DNA of 64,000 nt from Vulcanimicrobiota bacterium (GTDB taxonomy: Bacteria > Vulcanimicrobiota > Vulcanimicrobiia > Vulcanimicrobiales > Vulcanimicrobiaceae), in contig JAAXCW010000008.1 in assembly GCA_013036095.1 (NCBI GenBank), forward strand, positions 62,001-126,000, given 5' to 3'. The notes beneath the pieces were generated by a model. That model did not search any database, was not told the DNA's origin, and worked only from the letters and a program-made list of their open reading frames with translations. The position numbers and the translations under genes were made by a program. Each line of letters starts with the position of its first letter. Positions within the stretch are counted from its first letter, which is position 1. Of the stretch, positions 8,989 through 17,523 are shown one piece after another.

Positions 8989-11900
8989 GTGTGCAACTCC
9001 GGCAGACGCGCCGCGCGCAAGAGTCCGTTCAGCGGTGCAAGTTTTCCGGCGAAAAGGCTTGCCAGATCCGATTCAACCGATGCGGTTTCGGCGGCATATT
9101 GCGCGGCTAACGCCTGCTGCGGAACCGTCGGCGCGCCGTCATACTGCTCGATCGTGTAGCGAAGATACGCTAATTGCTCGCTCAAGCGCGCCGCCCGGCG
9201 GTAACCGCTGGGCTCGGGATTGCGAAGCCGTTCTTGTTCGGTCGCGAGATTCACGTCGTAAGCGTCGAGCTCGCGCGCCGGTGCACCGGCTCGAATGCGC
9301 AGAGCGGCGATTTGATTGCGCAGGCTGTCCAACTTTGAAAGTGCGACTTCGACGCGCTCCTGCGTCGCGGCGAGCCCCTGCAGCGCGTCGTACTGCCGCT
9401 GCAAATCGACCGCCGCGACCGGATGATGCGGATCCATGTGGACGCTGACAGGCGCCGTCAGCGTTCTTCCGTTCACCTCTGTGCGCAGATTGTACGTTCC
9501 GGGCAAGACTTGCGGTCCGCGAATCTTCAGTGGATAAAAAATATAGTAGGGCCGGCCGTCCTGAACGGTTGCCGTGCCCGATGGAGGCAGAACGTGCAGG
9601 TCCCAGGTGAAACGGTTCAAGCCGGCGTGGACCGTAGCCGGGAACTGATCGATGACGTGGTTCTCACTGTCGAGCACCTGCACCGGAACCGACGGTTTTT
9701 GCTTCGGGGGCGCCGGCGGCGTCTTGGCGAGATAGAGCGTGATCAGCGCGCCGTAAGGCTTGTTATCGGAAAGGTAGGCGCCCCTTCCATGTTCGCGATA
9801 TGCCGAGCTTGAGGTGCGCAAGGCCGGCATCGGCGCGAACAAGTATGCGTCGGAACCGGCAATCCGCGACCAATTTTGCAGCGGCGTGAGATCGTCGAGC
9901 ACGTAAAACCCTCGCCCGTGCGATCCGAGTATCAAGTCGTTGTCGCGCGGGTGAACCTGCAGATCGAAAATCGGGACTCGCGGAATTCCCAGCCGGAGGT
10001 CGTTCCAATGGCTGCCGCCGTCAAACGAAACGAAAACCCCCGTTTCCGTACCCGCATACAGCACCGACGGATTGCGAGGATCCTCGCGGAGCACATGCAC
10101 GTAGCCCGTGAGTCCTCGCGAAATCGGCGACCATGTGGCCCCGTAGTTAGTCGTCATAAATGCGTACGGCGTGTAATCGTTCCACTGATGACGGTCGAAC
10201 GAAGCGTAAGCGACCCCGGCACGTGACGGCGACGGCGCAATCGCGCTGACGCGCGCCGGAAGCTCCAAACCGCGAACGCTTGCGATCGTGTCTTGCCACG
10301 TCTTTCCGCCGTCGCGCGTCAATTCCAGATGCCCGTTATCGGTTCCGTACCAGATCGTCTCCGGGCTTTTGGCATCTTCTCCAATCGAGTAAATGGTGCA
10401 ATACGTTTCGGCGTTGGTGTCGTCGAACGTAATCGGTCCCCCGCTGGGGGCGAGTTGCGCCGGATCGCAGCGCGTGAGATCCGGGCTCAGCTCCGTCCAC
10501 GAATTCCCGCGATCGGACGAGCGGAACAGCACGTTGCCGCCGAAGTAGATGACGTCCGGATCGAAGCGCGAGATGAGCAGCGGCGCGCTCCAGTTGAAGC
10601 GGTACCTGTACGTCGACGCGCCGGTTCCGAAGCCGACGATCGGCTGCGGAGAGATGTAGCGCCGCTCGCCGGTGCCGAGATCTTCGCGCGCCAGATCGCC
10701 AAAGTGCGTGTCTTCGTAGATGACGTTGGGGTCGCGCGGGTCGGCCATAGCATATTGCCCGTCGCCCCAATCGGAGATGTTGAGCCAGTCGGCGCCCGCC
10801 ACGCCGTCGCTGCGGCTGGGCAGTTCGTTTGGACCGCGCCAAACCTCGTGATCTTGCAGGCCGCCCATCACGTGATATGGCGTGTCCATGTCATAGCCCA
10901 CGCGATAGACCTGGTCGAACGGCACGACGTTATCGAAACTCCACGTTTTCCCGCCATCCACGGAGTAATCGAATCCGAGATCGCTGCCATTGAGCAGCCG
11001 GCGCGCATCCTTCGGATCGATCCACAGATCGTGGTTGTCCCCGCCTCCACCCGCGCTGCGAAACGTTGTTCCGCCGTTCACCGAAACGCGGAGGCCGCCG
11101 GCAACAGCAAAGACCTTCTGCGCATTGCCCGGATCGCAGCGCACTTGCGAAAAGTAAAACGGCCGGAAGTTGATCTCTTGACTGGCGTTGCGCATCTGCC
11201 AATGGGCGCCGCCGTCCGTGCTTCGGTACAGCATGCCGTTCTTGACCGGCACGAACGCATAGACCATGGCCGGGTCGCTCAAGCAAACGCTAACGCCGAC
11301 GCGGTTGATCGGGCCGCCCGGTAAACCGTTACGAAGTACCGGATCGGTGAGCTTTTTCCAGGTTTTTCCGGCGTCCACCGATTTGTAAAGCCCGCTGCCC
11401 GTTCCGCCACTGATCATCGTCCACGGACGGCGCAAATATTCGAAGGTGCCGGCAAAGACAACGTTTCCGTCTCTCGGATTGAAAGCAACGTCGCTGCCGC
11501 CCGTCGTCTCGTTGACGTACAGAACACGTTTCCAATGGAAACCGCCGTCGTCGCTGCGGTAAATGCCCCGATCGCCGCCGGAAGCAAATTCGCGGCCCAT
11601 CGCCGCAGCTAACACGATCTTGCTGTTCTGCGGATCGATCGCGATTTTCGCGATGCTTCCGCTTTGCGTCAAGCCGGTGTTGCGCCAATGACGCGCGCTG
11701 TCGCTTGAAAGCCAGACCCCGTCGCCGTAGACGGCCGTATTGCGCGGAAAGCCCTCTCCCGTGCCGATAAGCACACGACGCGGATCGCGCGGATCGATCG
11801 CGATGGCGCCGACCGCCGCGGTCTGTCCCACTTCAAAAACCGACGAGAATGAAAGCCCCCCGTTTTGGGATTTCCACAGACCGCCTGACGAATGAGCGAG

Positions 11901-12068
11901 ATACACAACCCCCGGATCGCCGGGAATGCCGGCGACAGCATCCAGGCGCCCGCCCATGACGGCGGGGCCGAGCCAGCGGTACGAGAGGTCGCCGAACTGC
12001 GGCTCTTGCGCTTGGACGCCCGCAACGGCGCACGCAAAGAGCAGCGCAGCTAAGAGGCCGCCTTTCAC
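8985..12068 (-). CDS. Large secreted BNR/sortilin-type beta-propeller protein
   Basis: A 1027-residue protein with a signal peptide (residues 1-20, cleavage near VQAQE) followed by many propeller repeats of the BNR/Asp-box kind. Repeated SxDxGxxW motifs are easy to see (SDDGGFHW, SVDAGKTW, SVDGGKTW, STDGGAHW, SSDRGNSW, TRDGGKTW, SFDGGSHW). This is the VPS10/sortilin-N type often annotated as a glycosyl hydrolase. The C-terminal roughly 250 residues form a beta-rich segment plus a helical tail. The function is probably extracellular binding; enzymatic activity cannot be asserted. It lies 5 bases downstream of the HxlR regulator gene and may share its transcript. Confidence 0.82.
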   Translation of the reverse strand: MKGGLLAALLFACAVAGVQAQEPQFGDLSYRWLGPAVMGGRLDAVAGIPGDPGVVYLAHSSGGLWKSQNGGLSFSSVFEVGQTAAVGAIAIDPRDPRRVLIGTGEGFPRNTAVYGDGVWLSSDSARHWRNTGLTQSGSIAKIAIDPQNSKIVLAAAMGREFASGGDRGIYRSDDGGFHWKRVLYVNETTGGSDVAFNPRDGNVVFAGTFEYLRRPWTMISGGTGSGLYKSVDAGKTWKKLTDPVLRNGLPGGPINRVGVSVCLSDPAMVYAFVPVKNGMLYRSTDGGAHWQMRNASQEINFRPFYFSQVRCDPGNAQKVFAVAGGLRVSVNGGTTFRSAGGGGDNHDLWIDPKDARRLLNGSDLGFDYSVDGGKTWSFDNVVPFDQVYRVGYDMDTPYHVMGGLQDHEVWRGPNELPSRSDGVAGADWLNISDWGDGQYAMADPRDPNVIYEDTHFGDLAREDLGTGERRYISPQPIVGFGTGASTYRYRFNWSAPLLISRFDPDVIYFGGNVLFRSSDRGNSWTELSPDLTRCDPAQLAPSGGPITFDDTNAETYCTIYSIGEDAKSPETIWYGTDNGHLELTRDGGKTWQDTIASVRGLELPARVSAIAPSPSRAGVAYASFDRHQWNDYTPYAFMTTNYGATWSPISRGLTGYVHVLREDPRNPSVLYAGTETGVFVSFDGGSHWNDLRLGIPRVPIFDLQVHPRDNDLILGSHGRGFYVLDDLTPLQNWSRIAGSDAYLFAPMPALRTSSSAYREHGRGAYLSDNKPYGALITLYLAKTPPAPPKQKPSVPVQVLDSENHVIDQFPATVHAGLNRFTWDLHVLPPSGTATVQDGRPYYIFYPLKIRGPQVLPGTYNLRTEVNGRTLTAPVSVHMDPHHPVAAVDLQRQYDALQGLAATQERVEVALSKLDSLRNQIAALRIRAGAPARELDAYDVNLATEQERLRNPEPSGYRRAARLSEQLAYLRYTIEQYDGAPTVPQQALAAQYAAETASVESDLASLFAGKLAPLNGLLRAARLPELHT

Positions 12069-12073
12069 GTTAG

Positions 12074-12406
12074 CTAGTGCGACGGAGCGTCGATCCAGCG
12101 TTCGGCCCAGCGGGCGATCTCATCGAGCGCAGGGCCTAAGTCGCGCCCGCGGTCGGTCAGTTCGTAGACCACGCGAACGGGCGCTTCCGGCTTCACCTCA
12201 CGGCGGACGACCTTCTCGGCCTCCAGCTCGCGCAGCCGCTCGGTGAGCAGGCGGTCCGAAATGCCTGGTATCGACGTCAGGAGCTCGTTGAAGCGCCGCG
12301 GGCCCCCCATGAGGGTCCGGACCACGGCACCCGTCCAGCGCTTACCGACGAGCTCGACCGCCCTGTGGTAACGTGGACATAAGCTATGTTCCGAGGCTAT
12401 TGACAT
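12074..12406 (-). CDS. HxlR-family winged-helix transcriptional regulator
   Basis: A 110-residue HxlR/MarR-like regulator. The family pattern is clear: an N-terminal cysteine in LCPRYHRAVELVGKRWT, then the helix-turn-helix FNELLTSIPGISDRLLTERL and the wing segment VRVVYELTDRG. HxlR proteins often sense electrophiles or oxidants through that cysteine. The gene is divergent from the DoxX-like gene with 72 bases between the start codons, and an inverted repeat sits in that gap. Control of both itself and doxX is therefore likely. The large BNR-repeat gene follows 5 bases downstream. Confidence 0.93.
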   Translation of the reverse strand: MSIASEHSLCPRYHRAVELVGKRWTGAVVRTLMGGPRRFNELLTSIPGISDRLLTERLRELEAEKVVRREVKPEAPVRVVYELTDRGRDLGPALDEIARWAERWIDAPSH

Positions 12407-12454
12407 CTTATAGTGACTCCCTTACTATTTTAGCACACGGCTATAAAAAGTAAG
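12400..12454 (+). promoter_or_regulatory. doxX promoter overlapping a candidate HxlR operator
   Basis: A sigma-70-like promoter pointing at the DoxX gene: TTGACA at 12400-12405, a 17-base spacer, and TACTAT at 12423-12428. An imperfect inverted repeat, CTTACT(A)TTTTAG against CTATAAAA(A)GTAAG, spans 12421-12454 and covers the -10 box. A repressor bound there would block doxX, and the mirror-image -10 (TAAAAT on the minus strand) lies in the same dyad. The divergent HxlR gene makes it the obvious ligand; this is inferred from position. Confidence 0.65.
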
Positions 12455-12478
12455 TAGCCTGATGATAGGTAGGTAAAA

Positions 12479-12994
12479 ATGAGTATTGCCCTGCTAATTG
12501 CGCGCCTGGTGATCGGGCTTGGGCTAGCCGCCCATGGCGCTCAGAAACTGTTCGGCTCTTTTGGCGGCCCGGGGCCCAAGGGCATGGAGGGCTTCATGAC
12601 CAGCATGAATATGCGCCCGCCCATGCTGATGGGATTGGCTGCCGGTCTGGGCGAGTTTGGCGGCGGCCTGCTCGTCGCGCTCGGCTTCCTCGGCGGCGTG
12701 GGCCCCGGCCTGCTGGTGATTGTGATGCTGACCGCGATCTTCACGGTGCATTGGGGCAAGGGCTTCTTCGTCAGCGGCAACGGCTGGGAGCTGCCGGGTT
12801 TGTACATCGCCGGAGCGCTCGCGATTGACTTCGCAGGTTTCGGCATCTATTCGATCGACAAAGCGATGGGCTGGAGCATTTTGGGCTCCGAGACCGATCG
12901 CTGGATCATTCTCGGTTTAGCGGTGGTGATCGCGCTCATCAATTCAAGTCTGCGTTTTCTCCCGCGCCCGGCTAGTGCGACAGTAACCAAGTAA
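12479..12994 (+). CDS. DoxX-family membrane protein
   Basis: A 171-residue protein with four transmembrane helices and the DoxX pattern (LIARLVIGLGLAAHGAQKLF near the N terminus, glycine-rich GLAAGLGEFGGGLLVALGFL next). Members are linked to quinone or thiosulfate redox reactions and to oxidative-stress responses, but the biochemical role is mostly unproven. Divergent HxlR control fits an electrophile or redox-inducible gene. The 3' end overlaps the convergent hydrolase gene by 23 bases. Confidence 0.9.
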   Translation: MSIALLIARLVIGLGLAAHGAQKLFGSFGGPGPKGMEGFMTSMNMRPPMLMGLAAGLGEFGGGLLVALGFLGGVGPGLLVIVMLTAIFTVHWGKGFFVSGNGWELPGLYIAGALAIDFAGFGIYSIDKAMGWSILGSETDRWIILGLAVVIALINSSLRFLPRPASATVTK

Positions 12995-13811
12995 CGATTG
13001 CGCCGGCAGCGGCCGGGTCTAACTCGTGCCGCTGCTGGTATTGCGGAGTTCCGTGAAGTTCTTCTTGCGATAGCTGCAGCAAAAAATGATCGTCGCCCGG
13101 GAAACGCTCCACGGTGATGTCCCGCCGTGCGTTCTGCCCCGCTTGCACCAAGCCATCGAAGTCGGCTGGCGGAGTCTGCGTGTCAGAAAGACCGCGCACC
13201 AGCAAGAGGGGCTGGCGAACGAACGCGATCTCTTTGCGCGGATCCACGCCCGCGTAACTTTGAAAATACGGCATCGCGAGTAACAGGGCGTCGCGCTGTT
13301 TAACCAGCTCCGAAGCGGCCGCATCTTGTTCGGCCATTGCCTGAGCGTACGGAACGCTCAGCGCACCGACCAGGACCAGAGAGCGCACGGGCGCGCCCGC
13401 CAGCGCCGCCGCCACTGCGGTTTCGCCTCCCTCGCTCAATCCAAGGATGGATATTCGCGACGGGTCGATCGCCGGATCGCTTGCGAGCGCACGCACTGCC
13501 GCGACGGCGTCGTCGATAAAATTCTGGCGCCGGACGCGTTCGGCTTGCGTTTTGGTCGTGCTTTGGCCGACGCCGCGATTGTCGTAGCGCAGAACGGCGA
13601 AACCCGCTTTATTGAGTGCGTCCGCGTAGAGATCGAAGACGGGAGTTATTCCGACAAGCTCCGTGCGGTCCGACGGGCCGTTGCTTCCAACCAACACGAC
13701 GGCGGGCACCTTTCCGGCCGTGGATTGCGGATACGTCAGCGTGCCGGCGATCGAGCTCCCGTCGGCTGACGTAAATGTCAGCGCGAGCAGAAGCGTTAGT
13801 GCGGACAGCAT
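12972..13811 (-). CDS. Exported alpha/beta hydrolase (dienelactone hydrolase-like)
   Basis: About 279 residues, starting with a signal peptide (MLSALTLLLALTFTSADGSS). The alpha/beta-hydrolase fold is clear: the nucleophile elbow GLSEGG, an oxyanion segment GSNGPSD, a YDNRGVGQS strand-turn typical of the family, and the C-terminal histidine in PGDDHFLLQ. It probably cleaves an ester or peptide outside the cytoplasm. A longer open frame runs up to 14057 but overlaps the stalk-domain gene in another frame. The ATG at 13811 gives the natural signal peptide and overlaps the preceding gene by 16 bases. Confidence 0.82.
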   Translation of the reverse strand: MLSALTLLLALTFTSADGSSIAGTLTYPQSTAGKVPAVVLVGSNGPSDRTELVGITPVFDLYADALNKAGFAVLRYDNRGVGQSTTKTQAERVRRQNFIDDAVAAVRALASDPAIDPSRISILGLSEGGETAVAAALAGAPVRSLVLVGALSVPYAQAMAEQDAAASELVKQRDALLLAMPYFQSYAGVDPRKEIAFVRQPLLLVRGLSDTQTPPADFDGLVQAGQNARRDITVERFPGDDHFLLQLSQEELHGTPQYQQRHELDPAAAGAIVTWLLSH

Positions 13812-14281
13812 GTAACCGGAAGCGGCGTTCGACGGGGTGCTGGTTTGCCGCTCACTTGCGGCCGGGGCGTGGAAATAGGTAATGGCGTAAAAACTGTCGA
13901 CGGCGATACTGCCGGGACCGCCGGATTGAACGGCGTGGGCGTTGCGACCACAGGTCCGCGCGTATCGATCTCCAAGCGCCGCAGCGGCGCATCGTAAGCC
14001 ACGCGAACGCCTAAGCTCCGCATCAGCGGTGCGATCTCGACATACGTTTGCGCCCACTGCGCGGGATCAATAGTTGCCGCAACCGGCACCCGCGCGAAAC
14101 GATCTCCGCGCGTCACGATCATCTGAGAACCGCTGTAGCCGATGCTTGCAGCGACCGCCGTCACGTACGGTTCGAGCGGGGCGACGACGTGCCCGCGCAC
14201 GACGTAGGCCGGGGAGTACGAGTGCACGATCGTCCCGTTGAGCACCACGACGAGCGCGGGCGTGATAAGTGGGAATATCAC
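13796..14281 (-). CDS. Exported protein with copper-amine-oxidase-N-like stalk domain
   Basis: A 161-residue protein with a short N-terminal hydrophobic stretch (MIFPLITPALVVVLNGT) followed by a domain resembling the copper-amine-oxidase N-terminal (stalk) repeat: AYVVRGHVVAPLEPYVTAVA, then IAPLMRSLGVRVAYD and LRRLEIDTRG. The last about 45 residues are proline- and threonine-rich. Such domains are common in exported proteins of deep-branching bacteria and usually mediate surface or cell-wall binding. It is coupled by overlap to the hydrolase gene downstream. Confidence 0.62.
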   Translation of the reverse strand: MIFPLITPALVVVLNGTIVHSYSPAYVVRGHVVAPLEPYVTAVAASIGYSGSQMIVTRGDRFARVPVAATIDPAQWAQTYVEIAPLMRSLGVRVAYDAPLRRLEIDTRGPVVATPTPFNPAVPAVSPSTVFTPLPISTPRPQVSGKPAPRRTPLPVTCCPH

Positions 14282-14311
14282 GGACGAACCGCGATACTAT
14301 CGCAGGACCCT

Positions 14312-15184
14312 ATGCGACTCATCTTAGCATTCCGCGAGGCCGGCATGCGGTTCTCCCGCGACGGCTGCGCCTTCTTATCACAAGCCATTGCGTTTAACGC
14401 GCTCTTCGCCGTCTTCCCGCTTTTCGTGCTGATTTTGACCGGCGCTTCACTGATCTACCCCAACGCGGATCAGCAAATCCTTGCTTTCGTGGATGAATTC
14501 GCTCCCGCGCTGCATCAAACGGTGGCGACCAATCTCCAAACCTACGTATACGGCCGCGGGATTTCCAGCATCATCGCCTTTGCGGTGGTCATCTGGGCCG
14601 GAAAGAATCTTTTTATGGGGCTCGCCTACGCGCTCAATCGCGCGCTGGCCGTACCGAAGAGCCGGCCGCTGATTCACGATATCGCGCTTTCGCTCATCAT
14701 GCTGCCGCTTATCGGAATCGTGATGGTCATCGCCATGGGACTCCCCATCCTCGTCTCGCTTTTCGTGGTGTACGCGCACTTTTCCAATCCGCAAAACGTC
14801 TCCGAAGTGCTGGCGTATGCGCTCTCGATGCTGTTGATCTTCATTGTCGTCGTGGTGCTGTACACGTTCTTGCCTAACCGGCCGGTGAGATGGTATTTCG
14901 GCATACCCGGGGCGACCTTTGCAGCGCTGATGTGGCCGGCCGCGCAATACGCTTTCGCATTCTACACGGTGCACGTTGATTTTACGCATATCTATGGCGC
15001 TCTCTCCGCGCCGCTCGTACTCCTGTTGTGGTTCTATCTGCTGGGCGCCATTTTTTTCTTCGGCGCCGAGCTCAGCGCGGCTTGGGCGCACGAAAAGGGA
15101 AGCGAAACGGTGGCGCCCCTTGTCGACCCGGTCCGCCCTCAAGAGCAGGACGTTGTAGAAACGGAGTGCGAGGGCGCTACGTGA
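14312..15184 (+). CDS. YihY/BrkB-family inner-membrane protein
   Basis: A 290-residue protein with about six transmembrane segments and the YihY/UPF0761 pattern: an N-terminal cytoplasmic helix with DGCAFLSQAIAFNALFAVFP, and the C-terminal YGALSAPLVLLLWFYLLG plus FFGAELSAAW. The family was once called ribonuclease BN by mistake; the true function is unknown, probably transport or envelope maintenance. The frame is open back to 14048, but the ATG at 14312 begins the conserved part. It is divergent from the stalk-domain gene. Confidence 0.9.
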   Translation: MRLILAFREAGMRFSRDGCAFLSQAIAFNALFAVFPLFVLILTGASLIYPNADQQILAFVDEFAPALHQTVATNLQTYVYGRGISSIIAFAVVIWAGKNLFMGLAYALNRALAVPKSRPLIHDIALSLIMLPLIGIVMVIAMGLPILVSLFVVYAHFSNPQNVSEVLAYALSMLLIFIVVVVLYTFLPNRPVRWYFGIPGATFAALMWPAAQYAFAFYTVHVDFTHIYGALSAPLVLLLWFYLLGAIFFFGAELSAAWAHEKGSETVAPLVDPVRPQEQDVVETECEGAT

Positions 15185-15199
15185 CCGGCGAGGAAACGA

Positions 15200-16261
15200 A
15201 TGACGCGGCCCCGCCGTTTCCAACTGGGTTGCTGCATGAGCTTCCATGGAGAAAGGACTTCGTTGCGTCGAGTTTTCGCGGCTCTTCTTCTTGTATCGAC
15301 GGTCGCGCTGATCGCCGCGGCGCCGCCGGCGCCGAAAGCAACGCCCACGCCGGTGCCGGTTGCTCTGCCGTCGGCGCCCAAGCTGCCGCTCGTCGTCGTC
15401 TATCCGTTTGATTTCAGCACCGATATGCGCTCGGATACGGGCACGCGAACCGCACAACTCTTTATCAGCCAAATGAATGCCGCGGGCGGCGTCGATGCAC
15501 TGCAGGGACCGCCGACCGTCAAGCGCGCGAGCTATTCAGATTACGCGAAATCGCTCAATGCGGCGTATTACGTCGCCGGATACATGACCCCGCTGGGCGG
15601 CGGTGTTTCACTCGTGGAACAAGTTGTCGATACGTCGACCGGAACGATCATTCTCGCGGCCACTGCGCAGATTCAATCTTTTGAAGATGCGACGTCTCAG
15701 GCGATCAGCATCCGCGACGGCATCGTCGCGCGCGAGCAGAGCAAAGCGCAGGCCTTTGAAGAAGCCTCCGCGCAGGCCACGCCCGCGCCGTTGGCCAGCA
15801 ATCAAGCCAACATCAGCGGCGGCATTGCCGGTTTGTTCAAACGGCGCGCCCGGCAAACGCCCGATCCGCGTGCAACGGCCATCGTCAAACCGGCCAAAGG
15901 CATCTTCGTCGTCCGCGCCGGCGGTAGCCCGGGCACTTCGCTGAACGAAGCGACGGCCGCGCTCTACACCGCGTTGAATCAGCATTACGCGGCGCGCAAC
16001 AGCAATTCGGGCGGCGACGCCGCGAGATCGGCCAACGCGATCTGCGGCGCCGATCGAAACAATACGGTCGCCACCGGCACGCTCTCATCCAAATCGGTGC
16101 GCCGCGGTTTCTTCGGCCGCACGCAATACAGCTTCACACTCGACGTGTACACGTGCTTCGGAGCAAGGCTCGCGCAGACGTCGGGCGATGGAGACTCCGT
16201 GCAAAGCGCGGTCTCGGCCGCGGTCGCCGCTTACGTCGCCGACCACCCGCTCAACAACTAG
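15200..16261 (+). CDS. Exported hypothetical protein
   Basis: A 353-residue protein with an N-terminal export signal (RRVFAALLLVSTVALIAAAP), then a proline-rich spacer. The first domain (VVVYPFDFSTDMRSDTGTR, then LNAAYYVAGYMTPLGGGVSL) resembles the nucleotide-free Rossmann-like domain of surface-assembly accessory proteins such as CsgG or FlgT, but this is weak. The second half has a TFVV-type beta segment and one CxxD...YTCFGARL region with two cysteines. I cannot assign a function. GAGGA lies 6 bases before the ATG at 15200; the ATG at 15236 gives a more conventional signal peptide. The end overlaps the convergent rimM by 4 bases. Confidence 0.65.
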   Translation: MTRPRRFQLGCCMSFHGERTSLRRVFAALLLVSTVALIAAAPPAPKATPTPVPVALPSAPKLPLVVVYPFDFSTDMRSDTGTRTAQLFISQMNAAGGVDALQGPPTVKRASYSDYAKSLNAAYYVAGYMTPLGGGVSLVEQVVDTSTGTIILAATAQIQSFEDATSQAISIRDGIVAREQSKAQAFEEASAQATPAPLASNQANISGGIAGLFKRRARQTPDPRATAIVKPAKGIFVVRAGGSPGTSLNEATAALYTALNQHYAARNSNSGGDAARSANAICGADRNNTVATGTLSSKSVRRGFFGRTQYSFTLDVYTCFGARLAQTSGDGDSVQSAVSAAVAAYVADHPLNN

Positions 16262-16755
16262 CGCTCCTCCAGCAGACCATCGGGCAATTCCGCGTCGATG
16301 CGTTTTTTTCCGACGTCGATCTGTTTCACGAATGCATCGATCAACGGAATCATGCGGCCGCGGACGAGGAGCATGTCCGAAGCGGGATAGTGTTCGACGC
16401 GCTCGACCGTTCCGACCGGAATGCCGCGATCGTACAATTCGCACCCGATCAAGTCGGCGTCGAGAAATTCACCCGGCTGCAGCGTAATCCGGTCGCGTGC
16501 CGCGTGGAGCGTGGCGCCCTTGAGCGTCTGCGCCTCTTCAACCGAATCGAAATGCTCGAAGCGCAGAAGCAGACGGCCTTGATGCTCCCTCACCGACAGC
16601 AACGTAAGGGTTTGACTGTCGCCGTCGGCTAAAGCGGCTCGCAGCGCTTCACCCGGTGAAAAAAGCATGCGACCCGCGTTTGTCGGGTCGCATTTGACTT
16701 CGCCACGCACGCCGAAAACGCCGGCGATACGGCCTACGGAAAGTTCGTCATTCAT
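16258..16755 (-). CDS. rimM: Ribosome maturation factor RimM
   Basis: A 165-residue RimM: an N-terminal beta-barrel beginning VGRIAGVFGVRGEVKCDP and a C-terminal PRC-barrel with LIGCELYDRGIPVGTVERVE and a final LIDAFVKQID segment. RimM binds ribosomal protein S19 and helps mature the 30S head. It is the last gene of the fab-ffh-rpsP run and overlaps the KH gene by 8 bases. trmD and rplS, which usually follow rimM, are absent here; instead a convergent gene ends against it. Confidence 0.93.
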   Translation of the reverse strand: MNDELSVGRIAGVFGVRGEVKCDPTNAGRMLFSPGEALRAALADGDSQTLTLLSVREHQGRLLLRFEHFDSVEEAQTLKGATLHAARDRITLQPGEFLDADLIGCELYDRGIPVGTVERVEHYPASDMLLVRGRMIPLIDAFVKQIDVGKKRIDAELPDGLLEER

Positions 16756-17263
16756 CCACGGGCGAGTCGTCGTAAAATTCGTCGGTATCCAGAATTTCGA
16801 CTTGAATGCGCCCTTCAGCGGTCGCCCGCACGATCGTGCGAAGGGCTTGGGCGACCCGGCCTCCGCGTCCGATCACCTTACCGATGTCCTCGGGATCGAC
16901 GGCCAGCTCGATGAGGGCCATCTCCCCGTTTTCCGGCGGATAACTTTCGATCTTCACGACGTCGGTTTTTTCGACCAATTTCTTGGCCAGAAATTCCAGC
17001 AACTCCCCGGCGCGTCTTTGCGCCGCAACAGGATCTTCGGGTGCGCTGCGCCGCGGGGGCGGGCGCCGGAACGTTCTCGGGCCGCTGAAATTGCCGCCCG
17101 CTGATCCGGCGGGCGATCTGCGACGCGGCGGGCCGTCGTCTTCGGGCTCGACGTCGTCGATAATCGTTTCGTTCGAAGCGATGCGCCGGCCGCCCAGCGT
17201 AGAACGCCGTTCGGCTTCTTGCTCGTCGCTAAATAGGCCGAATTCGTCGTCGAATGCGCTCAT
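16748..17263 (-). CDS. khpA: KH-domain RNA-binding protein (KhpA-like) with long N-terminal tail
   Basis: A 171-residue protein. The C-terminal about 78 residues are the KhpA/YlqC KH domain: [20 protein letters not shown], then the GXXG loop in [18 protein letters not shown]. KhpA binds RNA with KhpB and affects cell elongation and sRNA regulation in Gram-positive bacteria. The first about 90 residues are charged, low-complexity and probably disordered ([23 protein letters not shown]); ordinary KhpA proteins lack this. The ATG at 17263 overlaps the rpsP stop in ATGA form. Position between rpsP and rimM is the canonical khpA locus. Confidence 0.88.
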   Translation of the reverse strand: MSAFDDEFGLFSDEQEAERRSTLGGRRIASNETIIDDVEPEDDGPPRRRSPAGSAGGNFSGPRTFRRPPPRRSAPEDPVAAQRRAGELLEFLAKKLVEKTDVVKIESYPPENGEMALIELAVDPEDIGKVIGRGGRVAQALRTIVRATAEGRIQVEILDTDEFYDDSPVDE

Positions 17264-17523
17264 CGGCCTTCGCTGAGAGCCTTTTCGATGATGCCTTTTT
17301 CGGTGAAGAGACGGCGCACGGTGTCCGAGGGCTGCGCGCCCTTGGCAAGCCATGCTTTCGCCTTCTCCTCATTCACCACAATCGTGCGCGGTTCGGTTCG
17401 CGGATTGTAGTGTCCGAGAATCTCGATGAACCGGCCGTCGCGAGGCGCGCGCTGATCCGCCACAACGAAGCGGTACGTCGGTTGTTTTTTCGCGCCCATG
17501 CGCCTCAGTCTGATTTTAACCAC
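17260..17523 (-). CDS. rpsP: 30S ribosomal protein bS16
   Basis: An 87-residue bS16 with the full family pattern: [20 protein letters not shown] at the start, [20 protein letters not shown] in the middle and [18 protein letters not shown] near the end. The length is normal. It starts 8 bases inside the 3' end of ffh and overlaps the KH gene by 4 bases, so translation through this run is tightly coupled. The ffh-rpsP-KH-rimM order is conserved in Firmicutes and several other phyla. Confidence 0.97.
   Translation of the reverse strand: MVKIRLRRMGAKKQPTYRFVVADQRAPRDGRFIEILGHYNPRTEPRTIVVNEEKAKAWLAKGAQPSDTVRRLFTEKGIIEKALSEGR

Noticed and set aside
10293..11324. 343-codon frame antisense to the BNR-repeat gene
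   Set aside because: It lies wholly within a real gene on the other strand and reads arginine-rich low-similarity sequence typical of shadow frames.
14447..15472. 341-codon minus-strand frame over the YihY gene
   Set aside because: Shadow of a conserved membrane protein gene, arginine/glutamine-rich with no motif.
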